Shown here: one piece after another, positions 16,798 through 23,712 of the stretch
Numbering within the stretch: position 1 is the first letter of the stretch
How the letters are laid out: every line of letters starts with the position of its first letter
Source: Nocardioides deserti
GTDB lineage: Bacteria; Actinomycetota; Actinomycetes; Propionibacteriales; Nocardioidaceae
NCBI RefSeq assembly: GCF_014266025.1
Contig: NZ_JACMYC010000005.1
Span: 186,001-250,000, forward strand
Length of the DNA stretch: 64,000 nt
Direction: 5' to 3'
Program-made: the position numbers and the translations under genes
Notes under the pieces: model-generated
What the model saw: the letters and a program-made list of their open reading frames with translations, nothing else
Told to the model about the DNA's origin: nothing
Database searches by the model: none

Positions 16798-17199
16798 ATG
16801 AGCCGCATGGTCTTCCCGAACCTGCCCGTCGCCGACGTCGAGCGCGCCCGCGCCTTCTGGTCGGCGCTGGAGTTCACGTTCAACGAGCAGTTCAGCGACG
16901 GCAAGGCGTGCTGCCTCGTCCTCAACGACCTGTGCAGCGTGATGCTGCTGCAGGAGGAGTACTTCCACTCCTTCCACGGCACGACGCCGGCCGGCACCGG
17001 TACCGAGGTGCTCATCTGCCTCTCCGCCGACAGCCGCGAGGAGGTCGACGAGCTGTGCACCCGTGCCGCGGCCGCCGGCGCAACCGACACCGCCGAGCGC
17101 ACCGGCGGCGACGACGGGCCGATGTACGGCGGGTCCTTCCGCGACCTCGACGGCCACGTCTGGGAGGTCATGTACATGGACCTGGCCGCGATGGGCTGA
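16798..17199 (+). CDS. VOC-superfamily protein (glyoxalase/bleomycin-resistance fold)
   Basis: A 133-residue single-domain VOC protein: two beta-alpha-beta-beta-beta modules beginning VFPNLPVADVERARAFWSAL and ending with the family's RDLDGHVWEVMYMD strand. Glu in WEVMY is the usual metal-ligand position. The ATG at 16798 follows CCAGGAG by 8 bp; a longer frame upstream has no VOC character. It resembles the 'VOC family lactoylglutathione-lyase-like' proteins whose enzymology is undefined. It is divergent from the fusion gene. Confidence 0.85.
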   Translation: MSRMVFPNLPVADVERARAFWSALEFTFNEQFSDGKACCLVLNDLCSVMLLQEEYFHSFHGTTPAGTGTEVLICLSADSREEVDELCTRAAAAGATDTAERTGGDDGPMYGGSFRDLDGHVWEVMYMDLAAMG

Positions 17200-17234
17200 G
17201 CCCACGGGCCGGTCGGAGTCGGGGCCGGTCGACG

Positions 17235-17304
17235 ATCGTTCAATTGCGCGGTTGTGGACGTGCGGAAGCGCTCCCACCGCGATAGATCCGCGCAATTGAA
17301 CGAT
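17235..17304. repeat. 70-bp intergenic palindrome, family 2, copy A
   Basis: The 17-bp arms ATCGTTCAATTGCGCGG (17235-17251) and its exact complement (17288-17304) bracket a centre containing AAGCGCT. It sits between the convergent VOC gene and the gamma-glutamyltransferase remnant. A related copy is at 60061-60126. Confidence 0.85.
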
Positions 17305-17332
17305 TGTTGCGCCCCGAGGAACGCGAAACGCC

Positions 17333-17671
17333 TCAGCGCACGAAGGCCGTCGTGCTCTCGTGCGGGTCGGCGCCGGCCTGGACGCGACCACCGGGCAGCC
17401 GCCGGACGATGCCGACGCCGCCGAGGACGTGGTCCCAGCGGTCGACCCGCTCGACCTCGTAGCCGCGGTCCTCGAGTGCCTCGTGCAGCTCGTCGTGGAG
17501 CGGTGCCTCGAGCTTGACCGCGTGCGGCTCGGTGACGTGCGGGGCGAAGGAGCTCGGGAAGTTCAGCGACATGAACCGCGGCGCCTCGACCGCCATGCCG
17601 ATCCGCTTGGACCAGCGCCGCAGCCGCGGGAACCGTCGATCGTCCTGACCAGCCCTCGACCTGCGACGCAC
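17333..17671 (-). pseudogene. Gamma-glutamyltransferase C-terminal remnant
   Basis: A 112-codon open frame whose last 90 residues match the C-terminal end of gamma-glutamyltransferase: AVEAPRF near residue 27, a LHDEL/LEDRGYEVE helix, and the terminal GGRVQAGADPHESTTAFV, equivalent to the family's GaADpR...A ending. A normal enzyme has about 550 residues in a large and a small subunit. The large subunit and the nucleophilic Thr of the small subunit are absent. No ribosome site precedes the frame and the first 20 residues are unrelated. It is a decayed gene, flanked by the family 2 palindrome on its 3' side. Confidence 0.65.
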
Positions 17672-17745
17672 TGCACCCTCCGCCCAGGCCGGGCGGCTCC
17701 CGGCCGCGACACCCTCCCATGCCGGGAGGACTCCTCACCGGGGAA

Positions 17746-17763
17746 CCGGCGGGAACCCGCCGG
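17746..17763 (+). promoter_or_regulatory. 18-bp palindrome just upstream of the exported-protein gene
   Basis: CCGGCGGG-AA-CCCGCCGG ends 22 bp before the ATG at 17786. Two GGGAAC elements overlap it (17741-17746 and 17751-17756). The second is 18 bp from a GTC at 17775, a spacing like GGAAC-type ECF sigma promoters. Operator or ECF promoter is an inference. Confidence 0.3.
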
Positions 17764-17785
17764 CCTTCCCGGACGTCGGACGGGC

Positions 17786-18325
17786 ATGCCCCTCGCGCGC
17801 CCCCTCGCCGCCCTCGCGCTCCTCGTCGCCACCCCGGTCGGCCTCGGCGCGGTGGCGTCCCCGGTGGAGGCGTTGTCCTGCGTGGGGCGCGGGCAGGTCG
17901 TCGCCGGCGCGACGGTCCTCTTCACCGGTCGGGTGGTGGACACCGACGACGGCGCGCTCGAGGTCGAGGTGGCCGAGGTACGCCGCGGCGAGCCGCCGGT
18001 GGATCCCGACAGCGGGACCGTGCGGCTGGTCGTCGAGGCCGAGGAGTACGGCGTGTGGCCGCGCGAGGGCGACGAGCTCGCGGACGGCTACCGCTCCGAC
18101 CGGACCTGGCTGTTCGCGCCCTACGAGCAGGACGGCGCGTGGCGGGTCAACCCGTGCAACGCGTGGGTGGTCTCCGGCCGCGGGTCGGCCTGGGAGCGGT
18201 CCGGGACGGCCACCGGCGCGCCGTTCGACGCCCCGGCCGTGCTGGCCGGGTCGGCCGTTGCGGTCGTCGCCGTCGGTGGGATCGCGGTGTGGCTGGTGCG
18301 TCGGCGGCGTACGCCGCGGGGCTGA
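17786..18325 (+). CDS. Exported, C-terminally membrane-anchored protein of unknown function
   Basis: A 179-residue protein. A signal peptide covers residues 1-29 (LAALALLVATPVGLGAVA, cleavage near VEA-LS), then an extracellular domain of about 115 residues with a conserved-looking SCVGRGQVVAGATVLFTGRV and a second cysteine in NPCNAW. A single hydrophobic anchor spans about 151-173, followed by RRRR. One disulphide between Cys32 and the NPCNAW cysteine is plausible. This is the layout of a small surface protein such as those with a 'hypothetical SSCVG' start in Nocardioides-type genomes. The function is unknown. Confidence 0.75.
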   Translation: MPLARPLAALALLVATPVGLGAVASPVEALSCVGRGQVVAGATVLFTGRVVDTDDGALEVEVAEVRRGEPPVDPDSGTVRLVVEAEEYGVWPREGDELADGYRSDRTWLFAPYEQDGAWRVNPCNAWVVSGRGSAWERSGTATGAPFDAPAVLAGSAVAVVAVGGIAVWLVRRRRTPRG

Positions 18326-18353
18326 GCGGGCGGGCTGCTGCGGGCCCGCACGC

Positions 18354-18405
18354 GGGGTCGTGTGCCCCACGACGCGGTCGAGCGCGTCCGCGGGCACACG
18401 ACCCC
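18354..18405. repeat. 52-bp intergenic palindrome, family 3, copy A
   Basis: The 14-bp perfect arms GGGGTCGTGTGCCC (18354-18367) and GGGCACACGACCCC (18392-18405) enclose a shorter GACGCG/CGCGTC pair. It is placed between convergent genes. The interior is also conserved with the copy at 20611-20661. Confidence 0.85.
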
Positions 18406-18407
18406 GG

Positions 18408-19336
18408 CTACGACCCGTGCGGGGCGAACTGGTGCAGGCCGAGCTCCTCGGAGAGCCACTCACCGGCGAGGAGGGCGCGGACGCTGTTGCCCTGCTCGTC
18501 GAGCCGCGGGCTCCAGCCGGCAAGGCCGAGCACGCCGGGGGCGACGGCCATCAGCCCACCGGAGACGCCGGACTTGGCGGGCATGCCGGCGCGGTGGATC
18601 CACCGGCCGCTGCCGTCGTACATCCCGCACGTCGCCATCACGCTCAGCGCCTCGGTGACGACGGCCGCGGGCAGTACCCGCTCGTCGGTCCCGGGGCGGA
18701 CGCCCCAGCCGGCGAACGTCGCCGCCATCGTCGCGAGGTCGGTGGCGGTGACCTGGATCGAGCACACCCGCGCGAGCACCTCGACGGCCTCCTCGACCGA
18801 GCAGGTGAGCATGCCGCCGCCGCGCATCAGGTGGGCGAGCGCCCGGTTGCGTCGGCGCCCTCGAGCTCAGCGGCGACGACGTCCTCGTCGACGTGCAGCC
18901 GGCGGCCTGCGGCCCGCGAGCAGACGTCGACCACGCGCTCCACCCGGTCCTCGAGCCCGGAGCCGGCGACCAACGAGACCGCCATCAGCGCGCCGGCGTT
19001 GACCATCGGGTTCGGCGGCCGGCCCGTCTCGAGCTCGAGCACCAGGGCGTCGAACGGCTCGCCGGTCGGCTCGACGCCGATCGCGTCGTGGACGGCGTCG
19101 CGCTGGTCGGCCAGCGCGACGGCGTACACCCACGGCTTGGCCACGGACTGCACCGGGAAGGTCACGTCCGCGTCGTCGGTCCGGCACACCTCGCCGTCGA
19201 CGGTGACGACGGCGAGCCCGAAGCGCTCCTCCGACCTCTCGACCGCCGGGTCGCCCACCTCGCCCCCGCACTCGGGCAGCAGCCGCTCGCGCAGGGCGTC
19301 GAGGGAGGCGGTCAGGTCGTCACGGTCGAGGGCCAC
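18408..19336 (-). pseudogene. Glutaminase with a single-base frameshift
   Basis: A serine-type glutaminase (glutamine to glutamate and ammonia) split into two frames. The N-terminal 163 residues, from a GTG at 19336, carry FPVQSVAKPWVYA with the S-x-x-K pair and NPMVNAGAL, and run to LEGADA. The family's next segment NRALAHLMRGGG is present but one base out of frame, so the first frame ends TGRSPT-stop. One base is missing between 18848 and 18849. The rest, MRGGGML to the end, is intact to 18408. Joined, the protein would have about 309 residues, the family's normal length. Everything else is undamaged, so a recent mutation or a sequencing error is likely. Confidence 0.8.
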
Positions 19337-19386
19337 CTCGTGGAGCGTACGACGGCGGTCCGCGCCGCCGCTCGCCCTAGGGTGGG

Positions 19387-20553
19387 GTGGTGGCGCGGCG
19401 ACGAAGCATGGTGGTCGGCGCGGTGGTCGTGGCCCTGACCGCGGGCGGGGTCGCCGCCTGGGCGGTCGTGGGTGACCGCGAGCCCGCCGCCGCCCTCCTC
19501 GAGCCGCGGGTCGAGCCGCTCGACGTGGTGGCGCCGGTCCCGACGTACGCGCTCGGGACGCCGCGGGGCCTGCTCGTCCGCGCCGGCGGCCGGGAGCGGG
19601 TCCTGCCCGAGGCCGTCGATGCACGCTGGCTGCCTGGTGGTGGGCTCGTCGTCGTCGAGGAGGACCGCCGCCGGCTGCGGCTGCTCGACCCGCGGACCGG
19701 CGAACCCGAGGCCGGCGCCCCGATCGGTGACGCCGACCTGCCGGGCAGGTCAGCGGCCCGGGTGAACCTGCTCGCGCGCTACGACCAACCGACGGTGCTC
19801 CGCTCCTGGTCGCCGGCGTTCGACGCGGTCGAGGAGGTCGCGCTGCCCGGGACCGACGACCCGGTCGCGGTCGACGACCCCGACGTCGTGCGCGGGTACT
19901 TCGGCGTCGCGGCCACGGTGGGCGACACGACCCTCGTGCTCTGGCACGACGGCAGCGAGACCTACGAGGACGGTGCTCGCGGCGTCGCGCGGATCCGCGA
20001 CGGAGAGGTCGACACGGTGCTGCTCGACGAACCCCTGGTCGCGCTCCACCTCTCCGTCGACGGCGCCTCGCTGCTCGGGCTGAGGCAGGTGCGCGGCGAG
20101 CCCTGCGGCGGGTGCGTCGTGGAGCAGGAGGTCGTCGAGATCGACCCAGTCGACGGCACGCTGCACACCTACGGCCACCCCGAGGAGTACGACGACTCCT
20201 GGCGCGTCGACGCCATGGACCGGGTGGGCGACCGCGTCGCCGTCCGCTACGTCCGCGCTGGTGACGGCCGTGTCCCGAGGGAGCGGAACCTCCTCGGGAC
20301 CTACGTGTACGCCGCCGGCGACTGGTCGCTCCTGCCCGGCAGCGACGAGGCGACGACCTGGTGGCAGGACGGCGGCCGGGTCGTGGCCCGCCCGGCGCGC
20401 GAGCCGCGGTGGGGCGCCGACGGCTTTCGGTTCTCGTGGATCGGCGACGGCGACGACCGCGAACGGCCGATCGAGGGCGAGCTGATCACGACCTACGGCC
20501 GGGTCGGCTCGCGCCTGGGCTCGGTCGCCGGACAGCTCCTTCCGCCCGCCTGA
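19387..20553 (+). CDS. Exported/anchored protein of unknown function, possible beta-propeller
   Basis: A 388-residue protein. An N-terminal signal-anchor (about residues 8-28, MVVGAVVVALTAGGVAAWAVV) is followed by a beta-rich domain with repeated strand-turn patterns such as LPGGGLVVVEEDRRRLRLLDPRTGEP. A Cys-x-x-Cys lies in GEPCGGCVVEQ near residue 240. There is no enzyme motif I recognise. Two tandem GTG codons (19387, 19390) begin the gene. It is divergent from the glutaminase pseudogene and convergent with the PepSY gene. Confidence 0.7.
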   Translation: MVARRRSMVVGAVVVALTAGGVAAWAVVGDREPAAALLEPRVEPLDVVAPVPTYALGTPRGLLVRAGGRERVLPEAVDARWLPGGGLVVVEEDRRRLRLLDPRTGEPEAGAPIGDADLPGRSAARVNLLARYDQPTVLRSWSPAFDAVEEVALPGTDDPVAVDDPDVVRGYFGVAATVGDTTLVLWHDGSETYEDGARGVARIRDGEVDTVLLDEPLVALHLSVDGASLLGLRQVRGEPCGGCVVEQEVVEIDPVDGTLHTYGHPEEYDDSWRVDAMDRVGDRVAVRYVRAGDGRVPRERNLLGTYVYAAGDWSLLPGSDEATTWWQDGGRVVARPAREPRWGADGFRFSWIGDGDDRERPIEGELITTYGRVGSRLGSVAGQLLPPA

Positions 20554-20610
20554 CCTGCCTTCGCCTGCCTCCCCTCCTCGACCCGGTCCGCCGCTCCCGG
20601 ACGAGACGAA

Positions 20611-20661
20611 GGGGTCGTGTGCCTTCGGACGCGCTCGTGGGCGTCCTCGGGCACACGACCC
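20611..20661. repeat. 51-bp intergenic palindrome, family 3, copy B
   Basis: Arms GGGTCGTGTGCC (20612-20623) and GGCACACGACCC (20650-20661) are perfect complements. The interior GACGCG..TCG..GCGTCC matches copy A position by position. It lies between a convergent pair, the exported protein and PepSY genes. Confidence 0.85.
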
Positions 20662-20683
20662 GCTGCTCGGGGACCGCCAGGGC

Positions 20684-21247
20684 TCAGCGGTCGGCGCGCT
20701 TGTCGAGCACCGCCAGGTCGGCGTCGAGCTCGACGTCCCACTCGGTGCCGTCGGTCGCGCGGACCTCGACCTCGTAGGCCTCGGCCGGGTCGTCGCCCGC
20801 CTCGACGTCGAGGACGGTGCCGCCGCCGACGGCCGCCACCGCGGCCTCGCCCGCGGCGGTCCGCTCGTCGGCGCTGAGCGCGCGGTCGTCGACGTCGTCA
20901 CGGTCGTCGTCACGGTCGTCGTCACGGTCGTCGTCGGTGTCGTCGTCGCGGTCCTGGCTGACGACGCCCAGGTCACCGTCGAGGGCGACGTCGACCTCGG
21001 CGCCGTCGGGCAGCCGGACCTCGACCTCGTACGTCTCGCCAGGGTCGTCGCTGGTCTCGACGTCGACGGCCTCGCCGCTGCCGACCGCCTCGACGGCCGC
21101 GGCGGCGACCCGGTCCCGCTCGCTGCCGTCGACCGTGCCGTCGGCAGCCGCGGTGGTCGCCCAGACGGTGCCGCCGATCCCGAGCACGGCGACGGTGGCG
21201 ACCGCGGGGACAAGGACGCGCTTGGCGCGGAGCTTGCTGGTGTTCAT
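20684..21247 (-). CDS. Membrane-anchored protein with two PepSY domains
   Basis: A 187-residue protein: an N-terminal signal-anchor at about 11-33, then two PepSY-like modules (about 38-100 and 125-185), each ending in a YEVEVR..DG...DV.LD..L hairpin. They are joined by an Asp/Arg linker made of (RDDD) repeats. PepSY modules are thought to inhibit or bind peptidases or lipoproteins at the cell surface. It is transcribed from a promoter with phased CTGAA repeats that also occur upstream of the two-component operon next door, so it is probably a target of that system. Confidence 0.8.
   Translation of the reverse strand: MNTSKLRAKRVLVPAVATVAVLGIGGTVWATTAAADGTVDGSERDRVAAAAVEAVGSGEAVDVETSDDPGETYEVEVRLPDGAEVDVALDGDLGVVSQDRDDDTDDDRDDDRDDDRDDVDDRALSADERTAAGEAAVAAVGGGTVLDVEAGDDPAEAYEVEVRATDGTEWDVELDADLAVLDKRADR
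20893..20935. repeat. 12-bp tandem repeat in the PepSY gene
   Basis: CGTCGTCACGGT is repeated three times exactly (20893-20928) with a partial fourth copy. It is in frame and encodes the RDDD linker between the two PepSY domains. Copy number may vary between strains. Confidence 0.8.
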
Positions 21248-21314
21248 GGTGACCCTCTCGGTGAGCGTTCCGGGCTCCCTGCCCGGTGGTGTGGCACCAC
21301 CATGCGCGGGGGGT

Positions 21315-21354
21315 CGCTGAACCTCCCCTGAACGCTCCTGAAAGGCCGTTCAGG
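21315..21354 (-). promoter_or_regulatory. Phased CTGAA direct repeats upstream of the PepSY gene
   Basis: CTGAA occurs at 21317, 21328 and 21338 (11- and 10-bp steps), in the contexts CGCTGAAC and CCCTGAAC, and an inverted CGTTCAGG ends at 21354. Direct repeats at one helical turn are typical OmpR-family response-regulator sites. The same CGCTGAAC repeats lie upstream of the regulator gene at 23476. Confidence 0.6.
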
Positions 21355-22765
21355 ATCGCTCGTCCCGGTACGCCGCCGGCAGCCGCACCACGAACCGCGC
21401 ACCACCGAGCGAGGAGCCCGACACCGCCACCGTCCCCCCGTGCGCGGCGACCGTCTCGCGCACGATGGCGAGCCCCAGACCGCTCCCACCGGCGTCCCGC
21501 GCGCGGGCGTCGTCGAGCCGGACGAACCGCTCGAAGACCCGTTCCCGGTCCGCCTCGGGCACGCCGGCGCCGTCGTCCTCGACGGCCAGCTCGACCGCGT
21601 CGCCGTGGTCGGTGACGGCCAACGCGACGGCGGAGGTGGCGTGGCGGGCCGCGTTGTCGACGAGGTTCCGCACGACCTGCGCGAGCGCGAGCGGGTCGCC
21701 CTGCACCCGCCCCGGCGCCACCGCGCCCGTGTCCACGGTCAGGCCGGCACGGCGTACCCGTCGCGCCTCGGTGAGCGCCAGGTCGTCGAGGTCGACGTCG
21801 CGGTGAGTCCGCACCAGCGCGCCCTCGTCGGCGCGGGTGAGCAGGAGCAGCTGCTCGACGAGCCGCTGCATCCGGGCGGACTCCTCGAGCACCGCCTCGG
21901 CCAGCTCGCCCTCCGGCAGCGCACCAGGGTGCTCGCGGGCGACCTCGGCGGTCTGCCGGATGCTCGCCAGCGGGGAGCGGAGCTCGTGCGAGGCGTCCGC
22001 GACGAACTGCTGCTGCCGCTCGCTGGACGTCTGCAGCCGCGCGAGCATGGCGTTCATCGTCACGGCGAGCCGCCGGACCTCGTCGCGCGCCGGCGGCTCG
22101 GGCACGCGGCGGTCGAGCCGGTCGCCGGTGATGCCCTCGACCTCGCGCCGGATCCGTTCCACCGGCGCCAGCGCGCGGCCGGCCACCACCCAGGTGGTGC
22201 CGCCGACCAGCAGCAGCACCAGGGGCAGGCCGAGCGTCAGCGGCGCGACCAGCGCGTCGGTCGACTCCTCGACGTCCTCCAGCGACGCGGCGACGACGAC
22301 GCCGTACGCCGCCGTGCCGCCGTCCTCGTCACGGTCGGCGTCCTCCGTCACCACGAGGTACGGCTGGTCGGCCCCCGCCAGCCGCACCTCGTCCTCGTCG
22401 CGTGGCAGCGTGGCGCCGAGCGGCTGCGACGCGGCGACCACCCGGCCGGCGACGTCGAGCACCTGCCAGACCAGCTCCTCGGGCTCGTCCTCGTCGCCGT
22501 CGTCGTCCGGGTCGTCGTCCGGGTCGCGCTCCCCCGGGCCCGGCGGCCCGGTGGCCTCGACCTGGGCGGCCAGCTCGGCGGCGCGCTGCTCGGCGCCGGC
22601 CTCCACGCCGTCGCGCAGCGAGCCGCGGACCATGGCGACGAGCACGAGCGCCCCGAGCAGCAGGGCGACCGCCACGACGAGGACGGCCGCGGCGGTGGTG
22701 CGCAGCCGGACCGAGGCCCGGGTGGACCAGCGCCCGGCCCCTCTCTCGGCGAACGGCTCAGCCAC
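21350..22765 (-). CDS. Sensor histidine kinase (HAMP-HisKA-HATPase)
   Basis: A 471-residue transmembrane kinase. TM1 spans about 25-46; an extracellular loop of about 130 residues is unusually acidic (EDEPEE and DPDDDPDDDGDED runs at about 81-97); TM2 spans about 176-197; a HAMP domain follows. HisKA has DASHELRSPLASIR with His260, and the ATPase has NLVDNAARHA, DDGAGVP and GGSGLGLAIV. The GTG at 22765 overlaps the response-regulator stop by 8 bp. The acidic loop suggests sensing of cations or cationic peptides, by analogy with other acidic-loop kinases; this is inference. Confidence 0.9.
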   Translation of the reverse strand: MAEPFAERGAGRWSTRASVRLRTTAAAVLVVAVALLLGALVLVAMVRGSLRDGVEAGAEQRAAELAAQVEATGPPGPGERDPDDDPDDDGDEDEPEELVWQVLDVAGRVVAASQPLGATLPRDEDEVRLAGADQPYLVVTEDADRDEDGGTAAYGVVVAASLEDVEESTDALVAPLTLGLPLVLLLVGGTTWVVAGRALAPVERIRREVEGITGDRLDRRVPEPPARDEVRRLAVTMNAMLARLQTSSERQQQFVADASHELRSPLASIRQTAEVAREHPGALPEGELAEAVLEESARMQRLVEQLLLLTRADEGALVRTHRDVDLDDLALTEARRVRRAGLTVDTGAVAPGRVQGDPLALAQVVRNLVDNAARHATSAVALAVTDHGDAVELAVEDDGAGVPEADRERVFERFVRLDDARARDAGGSGLGLAIVRETVAAHGGTVAVSGSSLGGARFVVRLPAAYRDERS

Positions 22766-23435
22766 CGTTGCTCGCCAGCCGGTAGCCCGCGCCCCGCAGG
22801 GTCTGGATCGCCTCGCGGCCGAAGGGCCGGTCGATCTTGTTGCGCAGGTGACGGACGTAGACCTCGACGATGTTCGGGTCGCCGTCGAAGTCGACGTCCC
22901 ACACCGCCTCGAGGATCTGCCGCTTGGAGACCACGTCGCCGGCGTGCCGGGCGAGGAAGGCCAGCAGCGAGAACTCCCGCGCGGTCAGCTCGACCTCGGC
23001 CTCGCCGCGCCACACCCGCCGGGCGGCCGGGTCGACGCGCAGATCCCCCACCACCAGCTCGGTCGGCCGCTCCCGGGCACCGCGCCGGGCCACCGCCCGC
23101 AGCCGGGCGACGAGCACCGGGAACGAGAACGGCTTGGTCAGGTAGTCGTCGGCGCCCGTGTCGAGCCCCTCGACCTGGTCCCACTCGCCGTCCTTGGCGG
23201 TGAGCATGAGGATCGGCGTCCAGTCCTCCTCCGCGCGCAGCGTCTCGCAGACCTTGTAGCCGTTGATCCCCGGCAGCATCAGGTCGAGCACGATCGCGTC
23301 GTAGGTGTTCTCCCGCGCCAACCACAACCCGTCGGTCCCGTCGGTCGCGACGTCCACCGCGAACCCCTCGGCCTCCAGCCCGATCCGCAGCGAACGGGCG
23401 AGCCGCACCTCGTCGTCGACGACGAGCACGCGCAT
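22758..23435 (-). CDS. OmpR-family response regulator
   Basis: A 225-residue regulator. The receiver domain has Asp51 as phospho-acceptor (IVLDLMLPG) and Lys101 in LTKPFS. A winged-helix DNA-binding domain spans about 128-223 (LTAREFSLLAFLARHAGDVVS, YVRHLRNKID, RGAGYRL). The ATG at 23435 is preceded by GGAGG at 7 bp, which decides against a start 30 bp upstream. It forms an operon with its kinase. Its own promoter carries four phased CGCTG repeats, so autoregulation is likely. Confidence 0.92.
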   Translation of the reverse strand: MRVLVVDDEVRLARSLRIGLEAEGFAVDVATDGTDGLWLARENTYDAIVLDLMLPGINGYKVCETLRAEEDWTPILMLTAKDGEWDQVEGLDTGADDYLTKPFSFPVLVARLRAVARRGARERPTELVVGDLRVDPAARRVWRGEAEVELTAREFSLLAFLARHAGDVVSKRQILEAVWDVDFDGDPNIVEVYVRHLRNKIDRPFGREAIQTLRGAGYRLASNGG

Positions 23436-23475
23436 GGTGGGACCTCCAGGTGGACGGGCCGCCATCCTCCCCCAC

Positions 23476-23514
23476 CGCTGAACCCTCGCTGAACGCCGCT
23501 GGTCACCGCTGGTC
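23476..23514 (-). promoter_or_regulatory. Phased CGCTG(AAC) repeats upstream of the response-regulator gene
   Basis: CGCTGAAC at 23476 and 23487, then CGCTGGTC at 23497 and 23507, give steps of 11, 10 and 10 bp. They lie 41-80 bp upstream of the regulator start. The motif is shared with the PepSY promoter (21315-21354). Confidence 0.6.
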
Positions 23515-23548
23515 CGGGCCGGGACGTCGCACCCAAGCCGGAAAAGCA

Positions 23549-23581
23549 GAACGGCCCGGACACTGTGTGTCCGGGCCGTTC
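23549..23581 (-). terminator. Rho-independent terminator of the initiator tRNA gene
   Basis: A perfect 15-bp stem (GAACGGCCCGGACAC pairs with 23567-23581) with a 3-nt loop, followed on the minus strand by CTGCTTTT. It begins 8 bp after the tRNA 3' end. Confidence 0.85.
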
Positions 23582-23588
23582 ATCTGTG

Positions 23589-23662
23589 TAGCGGGGGCAG
23601 GATTTGAACCTGCGACCTCTGGGTTATGAGCCCAGCGAGCTACCGAGCTGCTCCACCCCGCG
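23589..23662 (-). tRNA. Initiator tRNA-fMet (CAT)
   Basis: A 74-nt cloverleaf beginning CGCGGGG and ending CCCCGCTA, with anticodon CAT in the loop CTCATAA. Three consecutive G:C pairs close the anticodon stem, and C1 faces U72 without pairing. Both features mark an initiator rather than an elongator methionine tRNA. The 3' CCA is not encoded. Confidence 0.93.
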
Positions 23663-23674
23663 TCGGTGAACCCA

Positions 23675-23704
23675 ACGTTACGACACGGGGCGGAGAGCCG
23701 CCAA
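23675..23704 (-). promoter_or_regulatory. Probable promoter of the initiator tRNA
   Basis: On the minus strand TTGGCG (-35, 23699-23704) is followed after 18 bp by TAACGT (-10, 23675-23680), 12 bp upstream of the tRNA 5' end. This is a reasonable housekeeping promoter in otherwise very GC-rich DNA. Confidence 0.4.
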
Positions 23705-23712
23705 ATCGGGGT

